Assembly (NCBI GenBank): GCA_002749535.1
Contig: MZZL01000387.1
Location: forward strand, 669,777 to 733,776
Source of the DNA: Apophysomyces variabilis
Taxonomy: Eukaryota; Mucoromycota; Mucoromycetes; Mucorales; Mucoraceae
Direction: 5' to 3'
DNA: 64,000 nt
In this document: positions 11,961 through 22,703 of the stretch, one piece after another
How the letters are laid out: every line of letters starts with the position of its first letter
Position numbering within the stretch: the stretch's first letter is position 1
Made by a program: the position numbers and the translations under genes
Notes under the pieces: model-generated
The model's database searches: none
What the model saw: only the letters and a program-made list of their open reading frames with translations
Told to the model about the DNA's origin: nothing

Positions 11961-13630
11961 CTAAAGTAGATAAATATGGGTTTGATTCTGTCCATCAGTC
12001 ATATCGTCCTCTATGTGGTCTTCCAACGGACATGGACGCGCCAATCGACGTTGGTTCGCAACTGCCATCCTCCATCTTGCAAGAAGTAAAAGGAGGATAC
12101 TTAATAGGTTGGCACTGATATAGATAATAAACCCAGTACGAACGGAGCTGAACGATGTAGGTGTCATTAGAAATGGTCCCAGAAAGTTTCCAACAGTGTA
12201 TGCTACGCCCATCATGTTATTATAGAATATCTTTTTGGTGTAACCAGATACGTTGTTGGAGATCGATGTCAGAATAAGCACGTAAATAGGACCCATGGTG
12301 AGCTGCAGACAAAGGCCTACCAACTTGTACTTATTTTCAGGAATAATGATAAATAAAACCATGCCAAAAGCGCCTATAGCTGTCATTAGGCATGCGGTAT
12401 ACAAAGTCTTCAGAGCACGCCGTACAAGATACAGGCCTAACAGCAGCATGATACTATTTGCGACGCTTGCTGTAACCATTAATTTTATTCCCTCGTATTT
12501 CTAAATGTTGCGTTAGTTGAAATACGGATTGCTAACATCCTACGTACGGTATACCCAATGACTTCGTATATCTGGATACTATAAAAGCATATCGGACCAT
12601 TGCTTAAAAAGACAAGCATAGTCGAAAATACGAAGGCCCACAAGCGTATTTCCTTCAAAGCTTCTATAATATGGTGACCCTTGATCGTAGTTGTTCGTAC
12701 CACAGCGTTATCATGGATACGGTCTTCGATGATGATCTGTTTTTCCGCATTCAGATTCAGAAATCCTCCTTTAGGATCATCCAACAATAAGAAAAAGGCG
12801 ATGAAGCCAATTACGCACGTAATGACACCAGGAATAAACAACGTCCTTTCTTTGGGTGGTAAGGAAAAAGGAATTACTAGCAGCTCGCATATGGTTACCA
12901 TCTCCAGCGAGACAAGTTATGGTTGTCCATGCGTGTGATGCCATAGGCGATCGGGGTGTTGATGGCACCTGCCAAACCGTTAGCAAGCCAAATATATCCC
13001 AGTCGTGCGACTTGCTCTTTTCGTCTGTAGAGCGTCGAAACCAAAAGCGTTAAAGAAGGATACATGCTCCCTTCGAATAATCCAAGCAGGCAACGCAGGA
13101 TCATCAACTGGTAGAATTCGCCTACAAACCCAGTGCAGAATAGCACAAGTCCCCAAAGAAAGGTAGTCAACCCAATATATCTCCTTAGAGAGATGCGCTG
13201 TAAAAAATAGTTGTTCAAGAACTATACTATGGCGCTTTAGTACTTGACCGATCTGGCAGTTATTTTGTTCAGTTTTTGTACCTGGGAAATGAAGTATCCG
13301 AGATAAAATATCGAGCATATTGCCTTGTATTGTAAGTCGTCGGAAAGTATACCGTCAAAGGTAAATGCAGCTGCTACTCCAACAGCTGTTTTGTCGAGCA
13401 GCTACAATGTGTAACAATGAATTAGAGTCGCATTATATGCGCATCGATCGCTTTATTCTTTACTACGTTACTTGTAATAGACTTATTGTGCAGACAATAG
13501 GCATCACCATCCAATCTATCTTTCGCACTAGAGCACGCTCTTCTTGTATACTGAAATTATCGCCATGGATATCAAGCTTATATTTATCGTAAGCAGATAG
13601 CGTTGCTAAAGAACTCGATGAGCGTGGCAT
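11961..13630 (-). CDS. MFS transporter, anion:cation symporter (Dal5/Tna1-like) family
   Basis: Twelve-span plasma-membrane permease of the fungal ACS family, whose members carry allantoate, nicotinate, pantothenate and other organic anions; the substrate here is unknown. Five exons join in frame: 13472-13630, 13282-13401, 12899-13221, 12548-12845 and 11961-12500. Spliced family blocks are ALVRKIDWMVMPI, LLDKTAVGVAAAFTF, CSIFYLGYFISQ, LNNYFLQRISLRRYIGL and GLFEGSMYPSLTLLVSTLYR, the last being the loop 4-5 signature. I chose ATG 13630 (MPRSSSSLATLSAY) because it gives a typical short hydrophilic N-terminus; an in-frame ATG at 13717 would add 29 residues. The C-terminal cytosolic tail is short and ends HIYLL. 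Confidence 0.88.
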
Positions 13631-14442
13631 AGTAAAAACAGGGTCATGGTATGACCTCTTTGGTGGCCTATTTAAGGCTGAACATATACCCAAGAGCGCA
13701 ACACTGTACCTATCCAATGGTCATCTTCTAAGCATATGATATATCTTGGCTGTGGTGCTGTTTTTACGCGCTCTGATTCCCTTTTGTGGAAGTCCGAGCG
13801 TAGAGCAGCGCAGTATTAAGCGACAGGAACCGGGCATTAACCGAGACGTGAAAGGAGGGATGTGAGCATTCAGTACACTGATACAAAAAGGTGTCAGAAT
13901 GAAAGAGGAATAAATACCCGCAATTATTCTGGATCCCTTCTTTCCTAGGTAAAAGACGGATCAATATGAGGTAAGGAAGTGCCTTGCTAGGACGGACAAT
14001 AACAATCTCCATAACAGCATCAGGATCCAAGTTTTTGTTTTAATCTCATCCAGACTTACTTGGTTACAAGTACCCTGGGCTTTTTGAAGCTTGTAATAAT
14101 CCATATGCTTACTCTTGCTTCGGCATATGAATATAAGACAGCAAAACGCATGTGCAGTACAACTCAGCAGCTCATCTTTGAAAGCGCAAATTGCAGTCTT
14201 GGCCGTTTATGCACATTGTCACTCGTCAACATGCATAACAAAAGGTTAGTCAGCGTTAACCGCTTTAATCCATCTCCACTGCCTTACATAATAAACCGGG
14301 TGCCAATTCAGGTGCGGGACGGGATTCGTGATCATTGAGGCTGTCACTTTTTCAGGTACCTTTTTTTTTTTGGAAATTTTTTTGGTGACTTTTGCGCGTT
14401 GGTATCCAAGCTTTGTCTTAACTCAAGATCACTAGCGAGACA
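13631..14442. promoter_or_regulatory. Divergent promoter region between MFS transporter and HEL2
   Basis: About 0.8 kb between two divergently transcribed genes, so it must hold both promoters. A T10 tract followed by GG and another T-run lies at about 14363-14384, some 60-80 bp before the HEL2 start. No gene or specific operator was recognised. Confidence 0.5.
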
Positions 14443-16664
14443 ATGCCGTGTCAGAGTTCAAAAGTCAAGACGGGAAAAATTGTGGAGACGGACGATTCCA
14501 ATTCCCACGATGAAAAAGATCTATGTTTCATTTGTACCGAACCAATGATCATCAGTTCAGTGGCGGCTTGCGACCACCGGACATGTCACCTTTGCGCTCT
14601 TCGTCTTCGAGCACTGTATGGTACACGCCAGTGCACTTATTGCAAAGTAAATACATTGTAGATACTGGGACGCGTTCATAAAGCAAACCATTCATTTATG
14701 CTATCAACTAGACGGAGCAATCGACCGTTATTTTCACCAAGGATACTGAAAAGTCCTTCATGGATTATGATATGGAACATATGTTGGCTGATAAAGCACT
14801 TGATGCACGATTTGAGACTAAGCAGATTCACAAAGAAGCACTGCGGATACTGCAATATAACTGCCCTATACCAGGTTGTCTTGAAGTCTGCGATCAGGGA
14901 TTGTCTGAATTAAAAGTACATATCAAGAAAAGCCATGATCTGCTGCTTTGGTAAGTCTTTGCATTCAAACGACGTATGGATATGCCTTCATTCTTTCTTC
15001 TGCCGCTTCTTTGTTAATAAACGACTAAAACTCATGTAGTGATTTGTGCACACGGCACAAAAAGGTTTTTTCACACGAACATATATTATACACCCTGGAT
15101 CAACTTGACAAACATCATAAACAAGGTTCGAAATTAGTGAAACAGGACGAAGCAGGTTTTATGGGACATCCTGAATGCCAGTTTTGCCGAATGAGGTTCT
15201 ATAGTGATGACGAACTATTTGAGCATTGCCGCGATAAGCACGAACAATGTCATATATGTGTTCGACGAGGAGCGCGTCATGAGTACTATGCGAATTACAA
15301 TCGATTGGTAAAGTTATATTGCTAGTTGTTTCTGATTGGAAGCTTAACCTAAAAACCATTCAGGAAGACCATTTCAGACGAAAGCATTTTCCATGTCTTC
15401 GTAGTCAATGCCTCGAGAAAAAGTTTGTCGTTTTTGAATCTGTCATCGACTTGAAAGCACATGAGGTAAATGAAAATGATTGTGTTCTAAAATTCTTGTC
15501 TTCTCGGGAAAGTTCTAACTGCGATGGGTGGGATGTCTAGGTAGAAGTCCATGGAGCGTTGATGGGAAACCTTCAACGAGCGCAAAAGGCAGAAGCGAGG
15601 CGGATAGATATTAATTTTGAATATGCTGATCATTCTCGCCGACGCATTGCCGATCAATCGCATGGAAGTGAGAGACAGATGGCAAACTGTACAATCGCAA
15701 ACTCGTCAACGTCCGAGGAACCATCTTCGAGGCGCGACGCCATAGGAACCTCATCCGAACGGATAGTTCCAGGGGCGCCCACAAAGAAGAAAAACCAGCA
15801 ACAACTTTTCCAGAAGCCTAAGGGCTTTGGTAACCTTTCGACTTCACATACGTCAGTCGACCATGGTACACTAGTGCGCCATACTGCTTTTCTTGAAAAG
15901 CTAAAACAGCTATTCAAATCGGACGAAAAGGTTGGAATGTTCCGGGCATTGACCACTTCCTACCGAAACTCTGAGATAGTTATTTCGCAATACCTTGACG
16001 GCATCCTTGCACTATGTGACCGTAACATACAGGAAGCCGGTACAGTGATTGAGGGTGTTGAAGCCTTAATGGACAATGCCGACAAGATATGGGAAATTAA
16101 CAAAGCTTGGAAGGACAGAGAAAATGAGGTAGTTAGTTTAGGCCATGGTACTCCACCATCTTTGGAACTGATAACATAGGATAGCTAAGGAATTTTCCTG
16201 CTCTGGCAGCAACGAGCACCAAGAAAGCTGCAGCCCCCTCCTCGCGTGTATTGGTTATAAAGGGCAGCACAAAGCAAGCTGCGTCTGGAAAAGTAAAAGC
16301 AGCAAAGTCAGATGTCATACCAACAAGGGGAATTAACTCCGCAAAGCAGCACAAGACTGCATGGGCAGGAACCAGTAACAGCGGAAGTGCAAGTGGTCAT
16401 AATAGTATTGGTGCCAGCAAATCGGCATCAGTGCCTGACCGAGGCAAATCTCTCCCTCAAAAAGTAAACGCTAACGAGTTCCCTACTCTACCCACTGCTA
16501 CACCGAAACATCCTATTGTGCTGAATATGCGTCGCACCAAGGCTCCTCATACCAACGCATGGATTTCAGCAACGGATACAGACAGGTCTCAAATCATAGA
16601 GAGCGCAACTAAACAAAAGAAGGGCAAAAAAGCCAAACAAGTTCTCTTCCGGGTTGGATTATAA
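14443..16664 (+). CDS. HEL2: E3 ubiquitin ligase Hel2/ZNF598 (ribosome-collision sensor)
   Basis: RING ligase that ubiquitinates 40S proteins on collided ribosomes and starts ribosome quality control. The N-terminal C3HC4 RING is visible (CFICTEPM, CDHRTCHLCALRLRALYG, CTYCK), followed by the C2H2-type fingers typical of the family (CPIPGCLE...H..KSH, CDLCTRHKKVF, CQFCRMRFYSDDELFEHC, CHICVRRG, FPCLRSQCLEKKFVVFES). Introns: 14647-14711, 14951-15039, 15308-15363, 15466-15540 and 16129-16184, all in frame. The Hel2 helical region (FLEKLKQLF...) precedes the short motif RNFPALAATS, then a basic Ser/Lys-rich tail with NEFPTLP and KKGKKAKQVLFRVGL. Its end lies only 94 bp from the stop of the opposing F-box gene. 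Confidence 0.95.
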
Positions 16665-16758
16665 CAGCATTGGACACCAAAAAAGAAAAGAAAAAGAGGA
16701 AAAAAGAAACACAAATGCTTAAATATATACACTACATGCAAGCCAAAAACACAATGAT

Positions 16759-17934
16759 CTACAACAAATGCATTGCACCGTCTTGAAAATGTACCTCGCC
16801 CCAGCTCTTGGTTTGTCTTTCCTGAAACCATGTCCGTATAATCATTGGTTTGAATAGCGAGTTAATACCGCAGCCGGTAATATCTAGCCACCGCAAATGG
16901 GGACATCGATGCACAAATTGTCCGATACCTTGTTCGTTTGAACGACTCAAAAAGGCGACAGAAACGTAGACTAGTTTTGGGCATTGGCGGCTGAGATAAT
17001 CTAAGGAGGTGTTGGTCAGCTGCCAGCATCGGGTGAGGTGAAGCAAGCGTAGATTAGGACAATGCTGTGCAATGCTTAGGACGCCAGCATCAGTAATATC
17101 GTACAAAGAGTTCAATCGGAGATGAGTCAATGATTGTCCCCAGCATTGCATAGCTGATGCCATAATGGTATCGTTCAGATGGCGACAGAACGATAGATCA
17201 AGATGTCGTAGTGCACTGGGACCTGGTTTTTGCATCTCTGCTTCGATGAGCAGTTGCATACCATGGGGGGTCAAGCCTCGTACCAGGGCCAGCCAGAGAC
17301 CTTCGATCCTTACCCGACTCGCCAAGGGCAGGGCTAAATCGCCTAGGTTCTCACAACCAGAAACATCGAGATAGCGGAGACGCGTACATCTTTCCAGAAC
17401 CTCGCGTATTTCTTCAATGGACACTTTCCCTAGCCATTCTGCCTCTTTCTCGGTTGTATCCAATTCAGCGTAATTTTCATTTCGTGGTCTACTTGTCCAT
17501 GCTGGTTCTTCTATTCCTTCTAAGCCTGTATGATCGAGATCTACACGTTCCAGTCGTACATAACCTATCGTCGTCTCATCCGTTTCTTCTTTGGTGCTCT
17601 GAATAAGTGCACTGGTAAGCCTTGCAGGCACCAAGCGAGGCGATTTTCGCAGAACAAGTGACTCCACGTAAGATCCTAGTGATTCTTTCGTACGAAGTGA
17701 GCGAATGAGGCAGTGCCAATGATGTCGAGTACAGATATGCAAATGGCGGTACAAGAAGGGCACCACAACATGGTACCACATTTTGCAAGTTAAGGCCAAC
17801 GCAGGAAGACTGGATCGCGGTACATACTGGACGATCAGATTAACCAATTCAGCTGGGAAGTTAATTTCGCCTTTCGCCACCGATGATGGATGCTCCGTTG
17901 ACGAATCAACGACCCAAAAGAAGCGCATGTTCAA
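16759..17934 (-). CDS. F-box/leucine-rich repeat protein (Amn1/FBXL-like)
   Basis: Single-exon 391-codon gene. An F-box (FPAELVNLIVQYVPRSSLP...CKMWYHVVVPFLYRHL, residues about 26-65) should bind Skp1 in an SCF ubiquitin ligase. It is followed by Cys-containing LRRs of the AMN1/FBXL type: TRLRYLDVSGCENL, LRHLDLSFCRHLND, LTHLRLNSLYDITDAGV, LRLLHLTRCWQLTN and LRWLDITGCGINSLF. LRR arrays usually bind the substrate; none is identifiable here. The start could be the first ATG (17934) or the third codon Met. It converges on HEL2. Confidence 0.88.
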   Translation of the reverse strand: MNMRFFWVVDSSTEHPSSVAKGEINFPAELVNLIVQYVPRSSLPALALTCKMWYHVVVPFLYRHLHICTRHHWHCLIRSLRTKESLGSYVESLVLRKSPRLVPARLTSALIQSTKEETDETTIGYVRLERVDLDHTGLEGIEEPAWTSRPRNENYAELDTTEKEAEWLGKVSIEEIREVLERCTRLRYLDVSGCENLGDLALPLASRVRIEGLWLALVRGLTPHGMQLLIEAEMQKPGPSALRHLDLSFCRHLNDTIMASAMQCWGQSLTHLRLNSLYDITDAGVLSIAQHCPNLRLLHLTRCWQLTNTSLDYLSRQCPKLVYVSVAFLSRSNEQGIGQFVHRCPHLRWLDITGCGINSLFKPMIIRTWFQERQTKSWGEVHFQDGAMHLL

Positions 17935-18980
17935 AAAAAGAAAAGTAGCCAGGAAAAAAAGTCTTCTTTTGGGCGGACTGCATTTTTAGCCATCATTTTG
18001 CATGAAATGATGCAAATCAAAAATATTCGTAGCTTATACAGATATAATCTGCTACTGATTTAATCAAATATAAGACCTTACATGGATTTTATGGGGCATA
18101 TAAATTCCTGAAGATGGTCGAAAGGTTTATATTTACAACCTCAGACGGGCATCGTTCGTATCTAACAGGCTGATCCGGGCAATAGGAATTAACGAATTCT
18201 TATGAGTAACTCATCAGTAAGAATATGCCAGCTAAGAGCAAAGAGATCCGATCTTCCTCTTGCTTGCTACACAGAAACTTCCGGAAACTTATAGGTTGGA
18301 GAACACCGATCGACCTTGGAAGTCAAAAAGCTTTCGTTCATCAAGATTTCGCTCCGAATGATACAGTTGATTGATGACAACGATGATGCTGATTAGCAAA
18401 TGATGGAGTGCACTCTTGGATTTGCAGACATACCTACATTAATAGAGACGAATCATTGCAAAAGGACGAAGGGAAAGGGACTCTTTCGGTTTTTGGTAAA
18501 GATGGAAAGGGAAATAAAAGCGAGACATTCGTCGCTCGTAGATTGCAAACTAGTGCCGATATACTTCCATTATGAGTTGTTACGAATAATCCATGTAAAG
18601 CTTCCTATTATCTTGTTCTTTCGGTGCACAAAATATTGTTTTTCTGCAATTGCGTTTCACGGAATGACAGATTGCTGAATGTGGGCTTTCCTATTCAGTA
18701 ACTGGAGTATGGGTGTATGAGGGATCCAGATTATAGGGACTTACTTTCCAGAATACTTGGCTACCAATCTATTTGCCTCCACAAGATATTTCCGAGGTAA
18801 CTGACTATATCTGGTATTGCCGGTGCATATAATGATCCAACATCAGCTGGATGTAACACTGCCATATAATTCTGATTTGTAACAGTCATCCTTAAAACTG
18901 AATCAGCTAAACTGGCAAGCTAAAATAATAGACAATCTAGAGTATTTTTAATCATAACAGTAGAATCAAGGGTCAATGTA
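17935..18980. other. Intergenic, no gene recognised
   Basis: Roughly 1 kb between two minus-strand genes. It should contain the F-box gene promoter near 17940-18100. A 92-codon plus-strand frame (18400-18678) has no recognisable features. Confidence 0.5.
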
Positions 18981-20405
18981 TCATGATTTTTGTTGCGCTT
19001 CCGGAGGTAACAACAATGTTTTCATATCAAAATGTTCTGTGAAGCGACTATGACGCCGTGTATCCGAATCTCCTGATGCCGACGTTGCTTCTTCGCGAGG
19101 AATAACGCTGGGTTCTGATTGTGTAGTCATTGAAGACAATCCTCGCCGCAGATTCGTTATGTATGCGAATGTATTTTGCTCCGAATCAGAGACATAGGCA
19201 GGCTGAACTAGATCGGTGGCAAGGCTATCTCTTCTCCTTCGACGTCTGTCTCGACACAGAAAATAACAACCGACCGAGATAACCAAAAGGGCGAGTATTC
19301 CAAGCAAGACACCTAAAATGATAGCGACATATACTGAGTTTTTGTTACTTGCTTGCTGCGTGCTTATTGGTTTCTGTTGTGCAGTGGACGATGGTGACGG
19401 GTACGCTTGCGTCCACCAAGCGGGTGGCTCGAGAAATTGCGAAGTCGTTACGTTCCAGAATAGAAAATTACCTTGATTCACATAGTCACCACCATAAAAT
19501 ACGACAAGTTGATCCTTAAAAATCGTTGTCATGGATGCACCTGCCACTGGACGATAGGATACCTGTGCAATCCGAGACAAGTTGCAGTGTGGCTCCTCCT
19601 TTGACACACTCAATTTCCACATGGTTTCTTCCGGTAGGTTGATCGTCTCTTTGCCAGATAAAGGAGCATGGCTTAAACGAGAAGGGGCAATTAGAAGGGT
19701 ATCTGATGAGATTGTGGCGACATTAATTTGTTCTGTCAAAATGGCGAAGTCAATCAATTTCCCTCTCCATATGAGAGCTATAGGGTCGAAACAGTGAACT
19801 GTAGTGTTATAATAGAAAAGTGGTATTCCGTTTGTCGTAGGAGGGATCTGCACGGTGGTGCTAAAGTGTAGCACCCACCGAGACGTGACAGCCATGCGTG
19901 CGTTGACACCTGGAGCTGGTGTTAATGCACGTATCGGTAGCTGTACCCAGGAGGATGGCAGCCGCACGTCAAAAACAGACGTGATATCCCCAGCGACGAC
20001 GAGTATATCATTCCATAAGGCCATGGTCACATTCGGATACAGTCCATTTAAAGCTTGCGCGGATTCCCACCTGAGTGTTTGAAGGTTAAGTGTCTGATTA
20101 CAAGGAAATATCGTCTGACCATAGCTCGTGACGACGCATGCGCTATACTGCGGCATATGTTGGTCTATCTGCAGAAAACGTACCGCTGGTGGTAGCGCAA
20201 TAGATGTAGAAAATGTCATTATTAGGTCAGAGTGGGTGGGCTGTCCACCGAATATATAGAATGAGCCATTGTAGGCTAGGGCGCAATGATCGTGACGAGG
20301 CAATCCAAACGAAGAGATATCAGCTTTGACACTCGCAAACATGAAACAGCATAGGAGATAGTACGGAACGCTTGCGTGCATGAGGAAAGAGAAAAAGAAT
20401 TTCAA
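18981..20405 (-). CDS. Kelch-like beta-propeller type I membrane protein
   Basis: Intronless 474-codon gene. It has an N-terminal signal peptide (hydrophobic to about residue 28, ending ASVKA), then a kelch/galactose-oxidase-like ectodomain with blades such as HDHCALAYNGSFYIFGG and FKDQLVVFYGGDYVNQG, and several N-x-S/T sites. A single transmembrane helix (YVAIILGVLLGILALLVISV, about residues 357-376) is followed by CYFLCRDRRRRRRD as a stop-transfer signal and a ~90-residue Ser/Thr-rich cytosolic tail. Kelch-ectodomain membrane proteins are common in Mucoromycota, usually of unknown function; cell-surface recognition or polarity roles are inference. Only a few kelch blades are well conserved. 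Confidence 0.8.
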   Translation of the reverse strand: MKFFFSFLMHASVPYYLLCCFMFASVKADISSFGLPRHDHCALAYNGSFYIFGGQPTHSDLIMTFSTSIALPPAVRFLQIDQHMPQYSACVVTSYGQTIFPCNQTLNLQTLRWESAQALNGLYPNVTMALWNDILVVAGDITSVFDVRLPSSWVQLPIRALTPAPGVNARMAVTSRWVLHFSTTVQIPPTTNGIPLFYYNTTVHCFDPIALIWRGKLIDFAILTEQINVATISSDTLLIAPSRLSHAPLSGKETINLPEETMWKLSVSKEEPHCNLSRIAQVSYRPVAGASMTTIFKDQLVVFYGGDYVNQGNFLFWNVTTSQFLEPPAWWTQAYPSPSSTAQQKPISTQQASNKNSVYVAIILGVLLGILALLVISVGCYFLCRDRRRRRRDSLATDLVQPAYVSDSEQNTFAYITNLRRGLSSMTTQSEPSVIPREEATSASGDSDTRRHSRFTEHFDMKTLLLPPEAQQKS

Positions 20406-20627
20406 GCAATAAATGAGAGCAGATTTTATGCTGTTTGATCCATCCCTCCAAAAACAAAAGGCACCATTTTTAGTTTCAAAACGCTTATTTTAGGACAAAG
20501 TTCGATCGCACAGTGGCTTTCTGTTTTCTTTATTTCTTCGAGGCTCAGCACAGCGGCTTGCTTAACCAGCCTTCTTGCTTTAATTCTTCTGTTAGACAAA
20601 AAACTTTAAAGTTTGTGACTCAGACAC

Positions 20628-20945
20628 TTACAGTTGCCAGACAGCACCTAAGCACAAGAAAACAATTTCCTGATAAGCAAATGATAATTTTGACGATAAG
20701 CTATCCTTACCAAGGAATGGAGCAGCGAAACCCAAGGAAAGGTACAAGGTCATCTTGACAGCAAGACCAGCACGGTTCTTAGTGTCGAAAGGAAGGTTCT
20801 GCGGATTCATCAGTTTTGCGAATTTTGCCGCTGATCCACATACCTGACCGTTCGTGTTTTCAAAGTGGTACAAGTCAGAGCGCATAACCTGACGAGAAGC
20901 AACGCGAGAACGGAGGGCTGAACGAGCGAAGATGTTGGCGTACAT
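20628..20945 (-). CDS. COX8: Cytochrome c oxidase subunit VIIc (yeast Cox8)
   Basis: Small nuclear-encoded subunit of mitochondrial complex IV. Three exons: 20844-20945, 20711-20798 and 20628-20647. The N-terminus (MYANIFARSALRSRVASRQV) is an Arg-rich mitochondrial presequence. The mature part reads HFENTNGQ, then NLPFDTKNRAGLAVKMTLYL and SLGFAAPFLGAVWQL, the single inner-membrane helix of the family. The spliced length, 69 codons, is normal for this protein. The last exon is only 20 nt and encodes AVWQL plus the stop. Confidence 0.93.
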   Translation of the reverse strand: MYANIFARSALRSRVASRQVMRSDLYHFENTNGQVCGSAAKFAKLMNPQNLPFDTKNRAGLAVKMTLYLSLGFAAPFLGKDSLSSKLSFAYQEIVFLCLGAVWQL

Positions 20946-22703
20946 GTCGTGGAGTGGGGAAGAAGAAAGTTTGATAGAAAACGAGCCAAAAGTAAATTAA
21001 AAGAAAAAAAATGCCCGTATCGGCAAACCCCCGGCGAAATATGACGTCGATAGGCCAACATTGTCCGCCAGGGTCGGTAAGTCCGAGCACACCGGTTTTG
21101 CTGTATCGGTGTCAGAACCTTTTCTTTGGGCAAGGAAATTTTGATCTGTTGGTTTGGTGGTCCTTTACCTTCATCCAATTTATTAGGTCGCGTTGTTAAA
21201 CAGTAGAAACTTATTTTATATTTGTTGCTCGCGTTTTACTGGTGACGATCGATTATAATGGCCATAAAATAATCTATATTCTATTACGACACAAAGATAA
21301 TCAAACTAAACGGTCGTTATCAGCTTCACCAGTTACCTTCCACATAAATGAAGGCATCAGTGCTCTGGAATGAAAATTTAGTATTTTTGCAACGCCAGGC
21401 AATATATGTCGGCATGGAAGGCTGCAATTTGGATATCCGTTGTGTTGCTCCGATATACGCTTTAACTTTCTTTCATTGATCATCCCCCTTCTATATCATA
21501 TGTAAAACCAGATTATCACTAAGACCTAGTATACCTCTCACGCATACATAACGTTACTTGGTCGTAAAAAGCACAAAATGGCTGATACTTTAAATAGTTT
21601 CTAAGTACGTAATATCTGGATCATAGGTTGGGAAGCATTACCGATAACTCGGTTTCCGCTGCCTAACTGCTTGATCGTTGTTAACCCGTTTCCTTGGATA
21701 TCTGAAATATCAGGGATTTTTGACACTAGTAGGTAATGGCACCTTTTTTGGAGCTGAGGAGAAAGATTTTATTATGTCTATCAAAAGTCTTGCCGGCCTT
21801 GAAGTTACTATTGTAGTCAATAGAAGGAAAAACATGTTGGGCAGCCTCAGTTTTGCAGAACCGCTACACGGGAAAAGTTATCCATCTTCTCTCAAGTAGG
21901 CCACTCCTTTATGACTTGCGGAAAGTCTGCCAGTTTGGTATCAGTTTAGTGGATTTCCTCAATAATAGATTGTTAAGAATACTTAGATATATCGTGTTTC
22001 TGGGTTTATAATGTCTGGAAGTATCTTAAGCAGGCTAGGAAGCTGTTTCTATTTTCTGAACTATTGGTTGTAGTTGATTTTGTGGAAGGGAAGCAGGCGA
22101 GGTGTATATCTATTCCTAGCACGGCGACGTCAATTTCATACTCTGTTTAAAAGACTTGCTCTTATGTCTCAGATATTCTAAAATGGTTGTTGTTTGACTT
22201 CAGTTATACAAAAGTAGTAGACAGAATTAAACAAATTGCTGAAGTAACATATAGATCATAGTTAGTCTAGTGGTCTCTACTTTCTGAAGAGTTGGGTCGT
22301 ATCAAAAGCTGTCGCGGACATTCACATTGCGAAAACGTGAGGGTTCCAGTTAGCTTTCTTACAAGGGGAATTTGAAGCCCGCCATATTCTCACGAGTCTA
22401 TTGGAATGTAAGTACTAGAGTCTTAGCTTAGTCACAAAGAAGTATAAAGATGGTTAAAAGATGAACAGCAGGGATAATCATTCTAATTCTTATGAATTTG
22501 CTAGAAGAATGCCTTGGGCGTTATAGAGTTATAGATGAAGGATAAAAGAGATGGATGCAGAAATCTACAGATGGATACCAAAAATGGAATGAACATCTCC
22601 GAAACCTATAAGCAGCTTAAATAAATATCACCAGCACGAACACAAGGTTCCCCCCTCCCTCTTCCAGACCTTTCTCTTTCACACGCTATATCCATCAACT
22701 ATT
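20946..22703. other. Intergenic, divergent promoters of COX8 and LYS9
   Basis: About 1.75 kb between two divergent genes. No gene was recognised. The C/T-rich stretch TTCCCCCCTCCCTCTTCC near 22650-22670, just before the LYS9 start, looks like a pyrimidine-rich core promoter or leader. Confidence 0.5.
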
